DNA of 64,000 bases from contig JBGAGO010000005.1 in NCBI GenBank assembly GCA_044226655.1, positions 1 through 64,000 of the forward strand. The letters are read 5' to 3'. The notes under the pieces are model-generated. The model was not told the origin of the DNA, made no database searches, and worked only from the letters and a program-made list of their open reading frames with translations. Made by a program: the position numbers and the translations under genes. Below, in pieces: positions 1-11,017 of the stretch. The DNA is from JBEVOS01 sp044226655 (lineage in GTDB: Bacteria > Pseudomonadota > Alphaproteobacteria > Caulobacterales > Aquidulcibacteraceae). Positions within the stretch are counted from its first letter, which is position 1. Each line of letters starts with the position of its first letter.

Positions 1-256
<256 letters not shown>

Positions 257-474
257 TGATTTCGAGTGAGCCCGCGCTGCTTCGGCATGCGCGCCTGCTC
301 TTCGCGATCATCTTAGATATTGCTTGGATGAGCTTCGGCTCCTCACAAGCGCAAAATACGGGACGACGCCGTCTCCGTTTCTCTTCTCCTGATCTCTGAC
401 CCGGCCGCATGCGGCTGTGGTTGGGGGCGAGCCCTGTCGGGGCGCGGCGTTTTGGCGGCCGCGTTGCGGGCAAT

Positions 475-551
<77 letters not shown>

Positions 552-577
552 GCTCGACCAAGCGACAGGATAGGATC

Positions 578-653
578 GGGGCCATAGCTCAGTTGGGAGA
601 GCGCGTGCTTTGCAAGCATGAGGTCGTCGGTTCGATCCCGTCTGGCTCCACCA
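578..653 (+). tRNA. tRNA-Ala (TGC)
   Basis: Second spacer tRNA, 26 bases after tRNA-Ile. The acceptor stem GGGGCCA pairs with TGGCTCC (one G-T pair), the anticodon loop is TTTGCAA (anticodon TGC), the T arm has GTTCGATCC, and CCA is encoded at 651-653. It is co-transcribed with the rRNA genes. Confidence 0.97.
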
Positions 654-931
654 GGTTTCGCGCTTGAGCCGTCGGCTCGCGCGGGATGTCGCCCCAGGAT
701 CATCAGGAGAAACCAAGGTTCATCGCCGCATCGCTTCGCGGGCGGCGCTGATTTCTATGACATCGTGAAAGAGGGTTCAGCCGTGCGCGTATGCGCCGTC
801 GATCGAGACGCAGGTTGGATCTGAACTGACATTATCGTCTAGCAGACGATCATGGCGGTTGAAGACGAGACGCGGGCGCCTTCGGGCGTGCGCGGCGCAG
901 TCCTCACCGTGCATGGACGTTGCGAGAATTA

Positions 932-3740
<2,809 letters not shown>

Positions 3741-3832
3741 CTTTGAAAAGTGGCGTTCATGCATGGCGAAGACTGCGCCGTGTGATCGAAGCTCGCGATG
3801 ATGTCAGTTCGTTGTTGTGTGCGCGCCTGGTC

Positions 3833-3950
3833 GACTCGGTGGCCATTCCGGGGGTTTCCCACCCGATCCCATCCCGAACTCGGTCGTTAAGTCCCCCAGG
3901 GCCGATGGTACTACGTCTTAAGGCGTGGGAGAGTAGGTCGCTGCCGGGTC
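3833..3950 (+). rRNA. rrf: 5S ribosomal RNA
   Basis: Conserved 5S core at about 3860-3880 (CCCGATCCCATCCCGAACTC) and at 3900-3940 (GCCGATGGTACT, GGGAGAGTAGGTCG). The terminal helix pairs GACTCGGTGGC at the 5' end with GCTGCCGGGTC at the 3' end. It lies about 90 bases after 23S. Ends are placed from the terminal helix and may be off by a base or two. Confidence 0.93.
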
Positions 3951-4052
3951 TGCCCGGCGCGCGCAGAACGAAGATCCGCGAACCCTCTTTTGCAATGGCG
4001 GCCCTCGGGCCGCGTACCTATTTGGCCGCGCGAAACGGCCATCGGTGTCTGA

Positions 4053-4129
<77 letters not shown>

Positions 4130-4138
4130 TCACATCGA

Positions 4139-4175
4139 AAAGCCCGGCGGCGACGCCGGGCTTTCGCATTTTTCA
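4139..4175 (+). terminator. Rho-independent terminator of the rrn operon
   Basis: Perfect 11-bp stem AAAGCCCGGCG / CGCCGGGCTTT (4139-4149 with 4154-4164) and a GCGA loop, followed by a T-rich tail CGCATTTTTC. It begins nine bases after tRNA-fMet and closes the rRNA operon. Confidence 0.92.
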
Positions 4176-4493
4176 ACTATGTTGTGCGAACGATCCCGAA
4201 CTGCGGAGCCAAATGCCCCGCAACGGACGATGCCCGCCGGGCCGAACACGGTTGAGGCACTCTCGCGCGCGAGTTCTCGCGCGACTTCTCGTTTGACTAC
4301 TAGAAAGCGCACCATGACCATGGTCTTGGCGCTAAGGATCGATCAACGCATCCTCATCGCGTTGATCACTCTATTCCTGCTGCACTAGCGGTAGGGGGAA
4401 CTGGCGGCGGACATCAACGTGTGCGCCGCCAGTACCTACCGACCGCATACAAAGGCCCAGCGGCTCAGGCGGGCCTTTGTAGGTCTCGGAAGA
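4176..4493. other. Intergenic stretch without a supported gene
   Basis: About 320 bases between the rrn terminator and the HxlR gene. Short open frames exist (for example one ending at 4388) but show no ribosome-binding site, family motif or convincing codon pattern. The only structure is an inverted repeat ACAAAGGCCC (4449-4458) / GGGCCTTTGT (4471-4480). It could end minus-strand transcription from the HxlR gene but lacks a clear T tract. Confidence 0.6.
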
Positions 4494-4904
4494 TCACGTC
4501 GCCTCCGCCTGATCGAACGCGATGCGCGAAGCCAGGATGGTCTCCTGGGTTTCGTCGGCCCAGGCGATCAGCGCGGCGAGCGGATCGAGCAGGGAGCGGC
4601 CGAGATCGGTGAGGCGATAGTCCACCGTCGGCGGCTTGGTCGGATACACCGTGCGCGCCACCAGCCCGTCGCGCTCCAGATCGCGCAGGGTCTGCGTCAG
4701 CATCCGCTTGGAAATGTCCGGGATCGCGCGCAGCGCCTCGTTGAAGCGATGCGGCCGGCGCGACAGCGCGATCACCACCAGCGTCGTCCAGCGATTGCCG
4801 AGCTGGCTCAGCAGGGTGCGGACCGGGCAATAGGCCAGATCGAACTGATTGCTGCTCCAATATTCGAACAGCCGATCCAGGTTCTCCTGAGGTGACCTTG
4901 GCAC
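4494..4904 (-). CDS. HxlR-family transcriptional regulator (YtfH-like)
   Basis: A 136-residue winged-helix regulator. The HxlR signature follows residue 26: CPV, then a helix with GNRW, then the recognition region around RFNEALRAIP and ISKRMLTQTLRDLE, and a DYRLTDLG wing. The start is the GTG at 4904, because the minus strand has AAGGAGG nine bases upstream; the open frame runs further upstream but has no such site. Cys26 sits where several HxlR members carry a redox- or quinone-sensing cysteine. It is divergent from a QorB-type quinone reductase, as ytfH is from qorB in E. coli, so it probably controls that gene. The Cys sensing role is inference. Confidence 0.88.
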   Translation of the reverse strand: MPRSPQENLDRLFEYWSSNQFDLAYCPVRTLLSQLGNRWTTLVVIALSRRPHRFNEALRAIPDISKRMLTQTLRDLERDGLVARTVYPTKPPTVDYRLTDLGRSLLDPLAALIAWADETQETILASRIAFDQAEAT

Positions 4905-4934
4905 GAAATTCTGCCTCCTTACGCGCCGCTGTGC

Positions 4935-4975
4935 GGTCTCATATCTAGACCTGGCTATCAGGCGAGACCAGCCAG
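4935..4975. promoter_or_regulatory. Candidate HxlR operator in the divergent intergenic region
   Basis: The 80-bp gap between the divergent HxlR and quinone reductase genes holds nested inverted repeats. GGTCTC (4935-4940) matches GAGACC (4964-4969), and CTGGCT (4951-4956) matches AGCCAG (4970-4975). Symmetric sites between such gene pairs are usually the regulator's operator. No binding data exist here. Confidence 0.45.
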
Positions 4976-4984
4976 GAGGCCGAC

Positions 4985-5854
4985 ATGACCACGAACGACA
5001 AAATCCTTGTAACAGGAGCCTCCGGCCAGCTCGGCCGGTTCGTGGTCGAGGCGCTGCTGCGCACGGTTCCGGCACAGCGCATCGCCGTTCTCGCGCGCAA
5101 CCCGGCCGTCGTGCAGGACCTGGCCGCGCGCGGCGTCGATGTGCGCCAGGGAGCCTATGGCGATCCGGCCGCGCTCGATCGGGCCTTCGCCGGCGTCGGC
5201 AAGGCGTTGCTGATTTCGAGCAGCGAGGTCGGCCAACGGATCCCGCAGCACCGCAATGTCATTGAAGCCGCTGCGCGCGCGGGCGTCGGTCTGCTCGCCT
5301 ATACGAGCATTCTCCACGCCGACGCCAACCAGATGGCGCTGGCGCCCGAGCACCGTGAAACCGAGGCGCTGATCCGCGCCTCCGGCCTGCCCTACGTCTT
5401 CCTGCGCAATGGCTGGTACAGCGAGAACTACACCGGCGCGATCGGCGCGGTGCTCGCCCATGGCGCGCTGCCGGGCGCGGCGGGCCAGGGCCGCATCAGC
5501 GCCGCCGCCCGCCGTGATTACGGCGAAGCCGCGGCGGCCGTCCTCGCCGCCGCCGAGGGCCATGCCGGCAAGGTCTATGAGCTGGCCGGCGACGAGGCGT
5601 TCACCCTGGCCGACTACGCGGCAGAGATATCCCGCCAATCGGGCCGCGAGATCGCCTATCAGGACCTGACGGAGGCGGATTATCGTGGCGTTCTGGTCGC
5701 CGCGGGGCTGCCCGATGCGCTGGCCGCTAGCCTGGCCGACGCGGACGCCTGGGCGGCCAAGGGCGCGCTCTACGAGCCCGGCCGCCAGCTGAGTGGCCTG
5801 ATTGGGCGGCCGACGACGCCGATCGCGGACTCGATCCGCGCCGCCCTGGGCTAG
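4985..5854 (+). CDS. NAD(P)H:quinone oxidoreductase, QorB-like (NmrA/SDR fold)
   Basis: A 289-residue atypical short-chain dehydrogenase. The N-terminal nucleotide-binding motif TGASGQLG begins near residue 9, and the rest follows the QorB/NmrA pattern (YTSILHAD, then FLRNGWYSENY in the middle). QorB enzymes reduce quinones with NAD(P)H and limit redox cycling. Length matches the family (about 285). An AGGAG-type ribosome-binding site precedes the ATG. The divergent HxlR neighbour and the E. coli ytfG/ytfH parallel support the role. Exact substrate is unknown. Confidence 0.85.
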   Translation: MTTNDKILVTGASGQLGRFVVEALLRTVPAQRIAVLARNPAVVQDLAARGVDVRQGAYGDPAALDRAFAGVGKALLISSSEVGQRIPQHRNVIEAAARAGVGLLAYTSILHADANQMALAPEHRETEALIRASGLPYVFLRNGWYSENYTGAIGAVLAHGALPGAAGQGRISAAARRDYGEAAAAVLAAAEGHAGKVYELAGDEAFTLADYAAEISRQSGREIAYQDLTEADYRGVLVAAGLPDALAASLADADAWAAKGALYEPGRQLSGLIGRPTTPIADSIRAALG

Positions 5855-5962
5855 GGCGCTCAGCCTCACAATCGACGGGGCGAGGCGAGAATGCGATGAG
5901 CAAGCACAGCCGCGCGACGAACGGCGTAGTGCGCGGCCGGCTTTCCGCTAGCATCCACGCCA

Positions 5963-7105
5963 ATGCTGGAAACAGCGCCCTTGTTTTCACGTCGCCGCGC
6001 CCAGACGGCCGCCGCGCCAAGAGAAGCAGAACCCCAGATCCGGCGCCCGGCGCTGGTTCGCTGGGGCGCGCACGCCGGGTTCTGGGGTGTGTATCTCTTT
6101 GCGCGCACGGCCGCGGCTGAAGCGAACGATATGATGCCCACCTCTCCGGAGTGGGCGCACTTCCCGTTCTTCTTGAACAGGACGCTCGTCGTCGTCTCTT
6201 ACGCGCTGCTGACGGCCGCGTTGCTCGGCGCCGTCGGCTTGGCGCGCAGGCCCGAGCACAGGCGCTACGCCAATATCGCGATCCTGCTTGGCGCCTTTAT
6301 CGTGATGCCGGTCGGCCAATTCCTCGAAGAATTCTGGCCGTCGATCCTCGCGGGCGAAGAGCGCAACGTCTATCCGCTCATCTCCTACATGTTCCAGATG
6401 GGCTGGGTGCTGCCGCTCTGGGGCGCCTCGCAGGCGCTGATCGGCTATCACCTGCAGGTGGTTGAGCAAGCAAACGCCGTCGCCCGCGCGCGCTCGCTGG
6501 CCTATGACGCGCAGCTCAAGGCGCTGCACTATCAGATCAATCCGCATTTCCTGTTCAACACGCTGAACGCAATTTCGACGCTGGTGCTCGAAAGCCGCGG
6601 GCCGGCGGCCGAACGCATGCTGATGCGGCTCTCGGCCTTCCTGCGCTATTCGCTCGATCGCAATCCGAACGATCTGTCGCCATTCGCGGAAGAGCTCGAC
6701 GCGCAGCGCCAATATCTCGGCATCGAGCAGATGCGCTTCGGCGACAAGCTGGTGGTGGATTTCGATGTCGAGCCGAGCGTGCTGAAGGCCCGCGTGCCAA
6801 GCCTCATCCTGCAGCCGATCCTCGAAAACGCGATCAAATACGCCATCACGCCGCGCGCCACGGGCGGACGCATCGTGGTGCAGGCGCGGCGCGAGAACGA
6901 TCTGCTGCGCATCCGCGTTGAGGATGATGGGCCAGGCCTAGACGCCTGCGCGCGCAGCGACCGCCGGGGTCTCGGCCTCGCCAATGCCCGCGAGCGGCTG
7001 GCGCTGCTCTATGGCGAGCGCGGCGGGCTCACCGTCTCCAGCAAAACGGCGGAGGCGGGCGGGCCCGGCTGCGTCGTCGAACTCCATCTGCCGTACGAGG
7101 AATGA
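5963..7105 (+). CDS. LytS/YehU-type sensor histidine kinase
   Basis: A 380-residue membrane histidine kinase. Hydrophobic segments near 33-50, 72-92, 104-122 and 142-162 form a multi-pass sensor region. The His_kinase domain follows, with phospho-acceptor His195 in NPHFLFN. A HATPase domain follows, with ILQPILENAIKYA, DDGPGLD and GLGLANARERL. This architecture belongs to kinases that pair with LytTR-type response regulators. Its stop overlaps the start of exactly such a regulator (ATGA), so the two form a two-component system. The signal sensed cannot be told from sequence. Confidence 0.92.
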   Translation: MLETAPLFSRRRAQTAAAPREAEPQIRRPALVRWGAHAGFWGVYLFARTAAAEANDMMPTSPEWAHFPFFLNRTLVVVSYALLTAALLGAVGLARRPEHRRYANIAILLGAFIVMPVGQFLEEFWPSILAGEERNVYPLISYMFQMGWVLPLWGASQALIGYHLQVVEQANAVARARSLAYDAQLKALHYQINPHFLFNTLNAISTLVLESRGPAAERMLMRLSAFLRYSLDRNPNDLSPFAEELDAQRQYLGIEQMRFGDKLVVDFDVEPSVLKARVPSLILQPILENAIKYAITPRATGGRIVVQARRENDLLRIRVEDDGPGLDACARSDRRGLGLANARERLALLYGERGGLTVSSKTAEAGGPGCVVELHLPYEE

Positions 7106-7947
7106 AGGTCATGACCGTCGCCGCGCCCACGCAGAGCCACAACAGGGTCCACGTCGCACCGCCCTTGCGCATCCTGATCGCGGACGATGAACCGCTGGCG
7201 CTGCGCCGCCTGCGCCTCGGCCTTGCGGCGATGCCCAATGTGCAGGTCGTCGGCGAGGCGGGCGACGGCGCCAAGGCCATCGCGCTGACGCGCTCGCTGG
7301 CGCCGGACGTGATCCTGCTCGACGTGAAGATGCCGCTGGCGGATGGCTTCGAGGTGGTCGAGGCGATGCAGGACATGGCCGCGCCGGCGATCATCTTCGT
7401 CACCGCGTTTGATTCCTTCGCGCTGCGCGCGTTCGAAACCTCCGCGGTCGATTATCTCCTGAAGCCGGTCGAATTCGATCGCCTGGCCGCTGCGCTGGAA
7501 CGCGCCCGCGCGCGCCGCGAAGCGCAGGACGCCGGGCGCCGCGCGGAAGAATTGCAGGGCGTGCTCGAAGCCTTGCGTAAGGAAGCGCGCGGCCGTGACG
7601 GCCCGCGCTACGATCGCGAGCTCTGGGTGCGCGACCGTGGCCGCTTCCTGCGCGTGCCGGTCGCCGACGTCGATCGCATCGAGGCGGAGCGCGATTATGT
7701 GCGGCTGCATTGGGAAGGGCGTACGCTGCTCTACCGCGAGACCATGTCGAACCTCGAAGGCCGGCTGGATCCGGATGTGATGTTGCGCGTGCACCGCTCG
7801 ACCTTCGTCAGCTGGGCGCGGCTCAAGGCCGTGCGGCGGGACCGCAGCGGGCGCCTCTTCGCGGTGCTCGATAATGGCGCGGAGACCGCCGTCAGCCGCG
7901 CCTACGCGCCGCGCGTTCTGGCTGAACTCAAGGCCCGGGGCGAGTAG
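7102..7947 (+). CDS. LytTR-family response regulator
   Basis: A 281-residue regulator. The receiver domain (about residues 22-135) has the acidic pair DDE, phospho-acceptor Asp74 in LLDVKMP, Thr101 and Lys121 in LLKPV. The LytTR DNA-binding domain (about 173-278) has IEAERDYVRLH and the closing VHRSTFV. It overlaps the upstream kinase by four bases and is translationally coupled to it. An extra N-terminal stretch of about 20 residues precedes the receiver; a second ATG four codons in is possible. Targets are not evident; a direct-repeat LytTR site was not seen nearby. Confidence 0.92.
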   Translation: MKVMTVAAPTQSHNRVHVAPPLRILIADDEPLALRRLRLGLAAMPNVQVVGEAGDGAKAIALTRSLAPDVILLDVKMPLADGFEVVEAMQDMAAPAIIFVTAFDSFALRAFETSAVDYLLKPVEFDRLAAALERARARREAQDAGRRAEELQGVLEALRKEARGRDGPRYDRELWVRDRGRFLRVPVADVDRIEAERDYVRLHWEGRTLLYRETMSNLEGRLDPDVMLRVHRSTFVSWARLKAVRRDRSGRLFAVLDNGAETAVSRAYAPRVLAELKARGE

Positions 7948-7971
7948 CCCTCCCGAGCAGGCTTCACTGAC

Positions 7972-8006
7972 AAAAATTGCGCGGCGACGTGAGGGCGTCG
8001 CCGCGC
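7972..8006 (-). terminator. Rho-independent terminator, minus strand
   Basis: Perfect 11-bp stem GCGCGGCGACG (7979-7989) / CGTCGCCGCGC (7996-8006). Read on the minus strand it is followed by AATTTTTG, a proper T tract, so it fits the end of transcription of the minus-strand DUF4258 gene. As a hairpin it may also stop the plus-strand LytTR operon that converges on it. Confidence 0.75.
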
Positions 8007-8197
8007 AGGTCTTGGATATGAAGGTTCGACGTGGGTGAACACGTCGATCTCAAGATGCACCGCGCCGGGCCCGCGGATGCAGCGCTAAACGATCAGGCGC
8101 GGCGGACGCGCGATTGGCGGAGAGGTCTGCGACGAACGGCGCCGCGCGTCAGACGAAAGGCGTCCTCCCTCCCCAATAAGGAGAGGAAGGGCGCTAC

Positions 8198-8470
8198 TCA
8201 ACGCTTGAGGCGGCCGAACCTGTGGCCGACGGTGATCACGTACCCGTCTTCAAACACGACATAGGCGCCCAGCTGATGTTCGAGGCGCAGATAGCGCAGG
8301 GCGCCCAGCTTTCTACGCACGGCGTCGCGGCCGCGCTGGTCCAGGGCGTAGACGTCGGCCCCCTTATGCCGAATGGCTCTGCCGAACTCCGTAATGAGGT
8401 CAACGGCTTGCTCTGAAATCGACCGCTGCTGCATGCGTTCGACGGCGTGCAGCGTGTAGCCTTCCTCCAT
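8198..8470 (-). CDS. DUF4258 domain-containing protein
   Basis: A 90-residue protein matching the DUF4258 pattern: HAVERMQQRSIS near the N terminus, then a basic core and a C-terminal VFEDGYVITVGHR. The family has a small alpha/beta fold resembling RelE/HigB-type nucleases, but most members are uncharacterised. The minus strand shows GGAGG just before the ATG, supporting this start. It stands alone: no small antitoxin-like gene adjoins it. Function is not known. Confidence 0.75.
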   Translation of the reverse strand: MEEGYTLHAVERMQQRSISEQAVDLITEFGRAIRHKGADVYALDQRGRDAVRRKLGALRYLRLEHQLGAYVVFEDGYVITVGHRFGRLKR

Positions 8471-8554
8471 GCTCCATCCTCCGCCTTAATATGAAGGATG
8501 CAGTCATCATCGGGGCGCAAAGGCGGCGGCGCGAACGGTATCGCGGCTTCGTGA

Positions 8555-9202
8555 TCAGCGCGCGGTAAGCCCATGCTGCTGCATGCGCCAGATCAGATGA
8601 TCGAGCCGGTCCTGGCCGAAAAAGCATTCGCCGTTGAACACGAATAGCGGCACGCCCCAATGGCCGGCTGCCTTTTGCGCGGCTTCGTTCTCGGTGATCA
8701 GCGGATCGAGCGCGGCGGCGTCCTCATCCGCTTCGCGCGACAGCGCCGCGCCATCGAGGCCGGCTTCGCGCGCGGCGTCTTCGAGATGCGAACCGAGATG
8801 CCAATCATCAATCTCGCCTGACCAGATCTTGCGCGCGGCCGCGTAGGCGAAGGCGAAGCCCTTGCCGGCGCGCGCGGCGGCCGCGCCCATGCGGCTCACG
8901 CGATAGATGTAGGGCTGATCGGCGGCGACCTCGCCCGGCGCGGTCTGCACGATCGGATCGGGCCGCGGCCAGCGATAGGGAATGCCGGTCATCTGAGAAA
9001 TGCGAAGCGTGTCGCGCATCAGATAGGGCGGCCAGAGCGGGTTCACCTGCTTGAAGAAGCCGGGAATGCGCACAGCGATCGGCATCACCACGCGCAGATT
9101 GGGCGCGATGTCGTAGCGCTCCATCAGCGCGGCCACCTGCGGCGCCGCCAGATAGGAATAGGGGCTGCGGAACGAGAAGAAATAATCGAAGGCGAGCGTC
9201 AT
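8555..9202 (-). CDS. 2-hydroxychromene-2-carboxylate isomerase-like protein (DsbA family)
   Basis: A 215-residue thioredoxin-fold protein of the kappa-class GST/HCCA isomerase group. The N terminus reads FDYFFSFRSPYSYLAAPQV, where SPYSYL holds the catalytic Ser position, and the C terminus has GHWGVPLFVFNGECFFGQDRLDHL, the typical GVPxFxxxGxxFxGQDRL ending. These enzymes are glutathione-dependent isomerases in aromatic degradation or general redox proteins. The start is the ATG at 9202; the frame stays open upstream through a repeat element, which is not coding. No naphthalene pathway genes are nearby, so the substrate is unclear. Confidence 0.85.
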   Translation of the reverse strand: MTLAFDYFFSFRSPYSYLAAPQVAALMERYDIAPNLRVVMPIAVRIPGFFKQVNPLWPPYLMRDTLRISQMTGIPYRWPRPDPIVQTAPGEVAADQPYIYRVSRMGAAAARAGKGFAFAYAAARKIWSGEIDDWHLGSHLEDAAREAGLDGAALSREADEDAAALDPLITENEAAQKAAGHWGVPLFVFNGECFFGQDRLDHLIWRMQQHGLTAR

Positions 9203-9246
9203 GGGTCGCGGATAAACAATTGGCTCTCCGAGTGCAAATTGTTCGC

Positions 9247-9375
9247 GCGCCCTCTCCCCCGAGAGGGGGAGAGGGATGGGGTGAGGGGGCGGCGCGACCT
9301 CGAAAGGGCGTGCGCCGGCCCTCACCCGTCTCGCTGCGCTCGACTGCCCTCTCCCCCTCTCGGGGGAGAGGGCGC
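9247..9375. repeat. Large palindromic intergenic repeat, copy A
   Basis: Two 29-base arms (9247-9275 and 9347-9375) are exact reverse complements. Each arm contains its own smaller palindrome of the CCCTCTCCCCC / GGGGGAGAGGG type. Inner segments GGGGTGAGGG and CCCTCACCC extend the pairing. This C/T- and G/A-rich bipartite palindrome is of a type found dispersed in many alphaproteobacterial genomes. Copies B and C lie at about 10896 and 11732. Confidence 0.85.
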
Positions 9376-9420
9376 TTCCGCTTTGCGTTCCGGGGCGGCG
9401 CTCGCTAGTCAGGGCGCCCG

Positions 9421-10944
9421 ATGCCCGAACTGCTGATCGAGTTCTTTTCCGAGGAGATCCCCGCGCGGATGCAAAAGCGCGCGGAAGAGGATTTGGCGCG
9501 GCTGCTGGGCGAGAAGCTGGGCGCTGCGGGGCTGAAGCCGGCCAAGGTCGAGACCTATTCCGGTCCGCGCCGCTTCGCCGCCGTGATCGCCGATCTGCCG
9601 GCAGCGACGCCGGACGTCTCCGAGGAGCGCAAAGGCCCCCGCGTGGGCGCGCCGGAGAAGGCGGTCGAGGGCTTTCTGAAGAGCGCGGGCCTCGCCTCGC
9701 TGGCCGAGGCCCAAATCCAGCAGGACCCGAAGGGCGATTTCTACATCGCGCGCATCGCAAGGAAGGGGCAGGCGACGGCGGCGGTGCTCGCGGCCATCGT
9801 CCCCGAGATCGTGCGCGCGTTTCCGTGGCCCAAGAGCATGCGCTCGCGCGATGCGGATTTGACCTGGGTGCGGCCGCTGCAAAACGTGCTGGTTATGTTT
9901 GGCGGCAAGCATGTGCCGGTCACGCTGCCGGGCGTGAAGAGCGAGCCGATCACCTGGGGCCATCGCTTCCATTCCAAAGGCGCGATCGAGGTGTCGTCGT
10001 TTGCGCACTACGAAGGCGCGCTGCGCGGCGCGCATGTGCTGATCGACCGCGAGGCGCGCAAGGCGCTGATCCTCGAACGGGCGCGCGAGATTTGCGCGCA
10101 GCGCAAGCTGGAGCTGGTGGAAGACCCGGGCCTGCTTGACGAGGTGTGCGGCCTGGCGGAATGGCCGGTTGTGCTGCTCGGCGATATGGACAAGCGCTTT
10201 CTGGATTTGCCCGGCGAGGTGATCCGGCTCTCGATGCGTACGCACCAGAAATATTTCGCGGTGCGCGATCCGAAGACGGGCGCGCTGGCGCCGCATTTCA
10301 TCGTGGTCGCCAACATCGCGGCGAAGGATGGCGGCGATGCGATCGCGGCGGGCAATGCGCGCGTGCTGTCGGCGCGGCTGAACGATGCGCGCTTCTTCTG
10401 GGATGCGGATCGTAAAACCTCGCTCTTCACCGAGGAGCGCAAAGCCAAGCTCGAAAAGATCGTGTTCCACCGGAAGCTGGGCAGCGTGTGGGACAAGGTC
10501 GAGCGCGTGCGCGCGCTGGCGAAGGAGCTGTGTTCGGTCACAGGCGCGGATGAAGTGCTGGTCGATCGCGCCGCGACGCTGATGAAATGCGATCTGGTGA
10601 CGGAGACCGTCGGCGAGTTTCCGGAGCTGCAAGGCCAGATCGGGCGGGAGCTGGCGGCGAAGGAGCATCCCAGCGTCGCGCAGGCCATCGAAGATCACTA
10701 CCGCCCCCTCGGCCCCAATGACCGCACGCCCGCCGATCCCGTCGCCGTCACCCTCGCGCTCGCGGACAAGCTCGATACGCTCGTCGGCTTCTGGGCGATC
10801 GATGAGAAGCCGACGGGATCGAGCGACGCGTACGGATTGCGGCGCGCAGCGCTCGGCTTCGTTCGCATCGTGTTGACAAACGCCATTCACTTTCGCGCCC
10901 CCTCCCCCCTGGGGGGGAGGGTAGGGAGGGGGCGTTCAAGATGA
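9421..10944 (+). CDS. glyS: Glycyl-tRNA synthetase beta subunit, N-terminal part (frame interrupted)
   Basis: Residues 1-490 match bacterial GlyS: N-terminal LLIEFFSEEIPARMQ, SGPRRFA, WPKSMRW-like FPWPKSMRSR, HRFHSKG, MRTHQKYF and the HD-type region with KCDLVTETVGEFPELQG. GlyS and GlyQ form the alpha2beta2 enzyme that charges tRNA-Gly. Normal length is about 690-760 residues, but this frame stops after 507. The last 17 or so residues (HFRAPSPLGGRVG) are encoded by a palindromic repeat, not by glyS. The rest of the gene continues in another frame downstream. Either the repeat insertion inactivated or split the gene, or a single-base error in the poly-C/poly-G repeat hides one continuous frame. 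No glyQ lies upstream. Confidence 0.9.
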   Translation: MPELLIEFFSEEIPARMQKRAEEDLARLLGEKLGAAGLKPAKVETYSGPRRFAAVIADLPAATPDVSEERKGPRVGAPEKAVEGFLKSAGLASLAEAQIQQDPKGDFYIARIARKGQATAAVLAAIVPEIVRAFPWPKSMRSRDADLTWVRPLQNVLVMFGGKHVPVTLPGVKSEPITWGHRFHSKGAIEVSSFAHYEGALRGAHVLIDREARKALILERAREICAQRKLELVEDPGLLDEVCGLAEWPVVLLGDMDKRFLDLPGEVIRLSMRTHQKYFAVRDPKTGALAPHFIVVANIAAKDGGDAIAAGNARVLSARLNDARFFWDADRKTSLFTEERKAKLEKIVFHRKLGSVWDKVERVRALAKELCSVTGADEVLVDRAATLMKCDLVTETVGEFPELQGQIGRELAAKEHPSVAQAIEDHYRPLGPNDRTPADPVAVTLALADKLDTLVGFWAIDEKPTGSSDAYGLRRAALGFVRIVLTNAIHFRAPSPLGGRVGRGRSR

Positions 10945-11017
10945 AGCGCCAACGGCGCCGTCGCGCTCTATCCGGAACGCCCCCCACCCCCAACCCCTCC
11001 CCCCAGGGGGAGGGGAG
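10896..11017. repeat. Palindromic repeat, copy B, inserted in glyS
   Basis: Left arm of about 10896-10936 (CCCCCTCCCCCCTGGGGGGG, then GGGAGGGGGCGTT) is a near-perfect reverse complement of the right arm at about 10976-11017 (AACGCCCCCCACCCCCAACC, then CCTCCCCCCAGGGGGAGGGG). It is the same bipartite design as copies A and C but lies inside a coding gene, between conserved GlyS segments. It contains long C and G runs prone to sequencing or replication slippage. Confidence 0.8.

Noticed and set aside
4179..4388. 69-residue frame after the rrn terminator
   Set aside because: No ribosome-binding site, no family motif; the hydrophobic tail alone is not enough to call a gene.
8198..8470. DUF4258 protein as half of a toxin-antitoxin pair
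   Set aside because: No small partner gene adjoins it; family membership alone does not support a toxin call.
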